In this document: piece by piece, positions 63,271-64,000 of the stretch
How positions within the stretch are numbered: position 1 is the first letter of the stretch
Layout: every line of letters begins with the position of its first letter
Source: Formosa sp. Hel1_33_131
Lineage (GTDB): Bacteria > Bacteroidota > Bacteroidia > Flavobacteriales > Flavobacteriaceae
NCBI GenBank assembly: GCA_949499105.1
Contig: CATEFX010000028.1
Span: forward strand, 1-64,000
Length of the DNA stretch: 64,000 nt
Direction: 5' to 3'
The notes under the pieces: generated by a model
Told to the model about the DNA's origin: nothing
Databases searched by the model: none
What the model saw: only the letters and a program-made list of their open reading frames with translations
Program-made: the position numbers and the translations under genes

Positions 63271-63837
63271 TTATTTTTTAGTTGCTTTTTTGAGTTGTTC
63301 TCCTCCAGGGACATTCAACTGACTGGTAAGTTTTGAAACTTGACGCAAATCAATATCGCCTGTGAGTGATAGAAGAACGGTTTCGATGACGCGTTGTTTC
63401 CCGTTAATAGAAATGTTTTCATTTTTGGTGATATCTCCTAAACCATTCACAAACATTAGCAGTTCTTTCACATGGTTTTCGTCTTTGCCTTCTAAAATAA
63501 AGAAGTTAACCGTTTGATCTCCATCTTTGATTCGCATCAATTCCTCTAACTTGGAGCTTTTGATGTATGTATCAACATCTTTTCTCATGGAATTCGAAAC
63601 ATCGATATTATCCGTTGTGTAAACCGTTAGATTTTTCAACATTTTTACTTGGTTGATAAAATCGTCAGAATCAGGATCATTGGTTTGAATATCAATATTG
63701 GATAACATTTTAAACATCTTTTGGTTCACGACCACAGATGTTACGTCTTCTTGATCTTCATATTTTTCAAATAGGCTTTGAGCTGGCATTAATGTGGGTG
63801 CCAAAAACAAACTAAGAATTAGTGCAATTTTTTTCAT
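63271..63837 (-). CDS. DUF4252 protein, secreted paralogue
   Basis: A 188-residue exported protein with a signal peptide (IALILSLFLAPTLMPAQ) and no lipobox. The DUF4252 body includes DVTSVVVNQKMFKMLSNIDI, MLKNLTVYTTDNIDVSNSMR and VNFFILEGKDENHVKELLMF. It is related to the following lipoprotein and probably acts with it in the envelope. The role is unknown. Confidence 0.82.
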   Translation of the reverse strand: MKKIALILSLFLAPTLMPAQSLFEKYEDQEDVTSVVVNQKMFKMLSNIDIQTNDPDSDDFINQVKMLKNLTVYTTDNIDVSNSMRKDVDTYIKSSKLEELMRIKDGDQTVNFFILEGKDENHVKELLMFVNGLGDITKNENISINGKQRVIETVLLSLTGDIDLRQVSKLTSQLNVPGGEQLKKATKK

Positions 63838-63857
63838 TTTTTAAATTTTAGATTTAA

Positions 63858-64000
63858 TTATTTAATGTTAAATATTTTATTGGTTGAGTTATTAAATTCT
63901 TCTAAAAAAACAATATTTTGTTGTCCTTTATTAAAAGAAGTTGAGATCATGTTTAGAGCACTTAATGGTGCCGCTCCTTTGTTCATTTGATTCGAAATTA
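63858..64000 (-). CDS. 3' end of an upstream gene of unknown type (partial)
   Basis: A minus-strand frame enters from the window edge and reads QMNKGAAPLSALNMISTSFN then KGQQNIVFLEEFNNSTNKIF and ends NIK. It ends 20 nt before the DUF4252 start. Only about 46 residues are visible and no family is recognised. It is probably the previous gene of the DUF4252 operon. Confidence 0.45.
   Translation of the reverse strand, partial: ISNQMNKGAAPLSALNMISTSFNKGQQNIVFLEEFNNSTNKIFNIK

Overview
The window looks like a chromosome segment of a marine member of the Flavobacteriaceae (Bacteroidota). The DNA is AT-rich. Many genes are preceded by the Bacteroidota -7 promoter element TAnnTTTG rather than by a Shine-Dalgarno sequence. 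Two proteins carry C-terminal type IX secretion (T9SS) sorting domains. The housekeeping genes are typical of the group: OstA-like protein, BatA-domain protein, head-GIN and PspC proteins, DUF4252 and DUF368 pairs, and a TonB-dependent receptor. No tRNA, rRNA, CRISPR array or complete insertion sequence was recognised. No database search was run, so family names rest on motifs and recalled family features.

Layout. 1-12.0 kb: mostly + strand core genes: envelope-stress PspC and head-GIN proteins, an S10 peptidase, a glycosyltransferase, a BatA-domain/dihydroorotase/DUF4870/esterase operon, a phosphodiesterase-like MBL enzyme and a conserved protein of unknown function. 12.0-13.1 kb: bcp and nth, read from face-to-face promoters. 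13.1-22.7 kb: accessory DNA. It holds a lone hypothetical gene ending in an attC-like palindrome, a GH3 glycosidase, a secreted DUF3472-GH99-like T9SS enzyme, and a decaying AbiE-type toxin-antitoxin locus. Dispersed repeats separate the blocks. 22.7-29.7 kb: a DtxR/MntR regulator divergent from a TonB receptor, a methyltransferase, a SOUL protein, a secreted NTF2-like protein, and an lldD-type lactate oxidase gene broken by one amber codon. 29.7-31.6 kb: a two-subunit Na+/solute symporter linked to lldD, so lactate uptake and oxidation is the likely module. 32.0-35.8 kb: a secreted GH2 beta-galactosidase and a ParDE module. 35.9-54.7 kb: a dense core of RNA methyltransferase, RelA/SpoT, Fur, PurA, OstA, an aminotransferase, a TPR protein, two DUF368 proteins, AroE and a DUF349 protein on +, then MazG, a nitronate monooxygenase, an S8 protease and MnmA on -. 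54.8-59.3 kb: a repeat-rich island. 59.4-64.0 kb: a glycosyltransferase, a haem-binding protein, PurB and a DUF4252 pair.

The most unusual part is the 4.5 kb island between mnmA and the glycosyltransferase. A perfect 22-bp direct repeat flanks it (54829-54850 and 59324-59345). Inside are an RHS core fragment whose variable C-terminus has a GHSQG lipase-type serine motif, an overlapping lipoprotein gene that could be its immunity partner, one intact pterin dehydratase gene, and at least six gene stumps: an antitoxin split in two, a membrane protein tail, two unidentified C-terminal tails and the tail of an XRE regulator. Each stump stops at, or within a few bases of, a copy of a short GC-rich palindromic repeat. 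The same arrangement is seen at the AbiE locus (22.36 kb). This suggests a family of non-autonomous elements that cut genes and leave 3' ends behind. Three other defects are clear: a 1-nt frameshift in the AbiEii toxin gene, a probable frameshift plus truncation in the ATPase gene after it, and the amber codon in the lactate oxidase gene.
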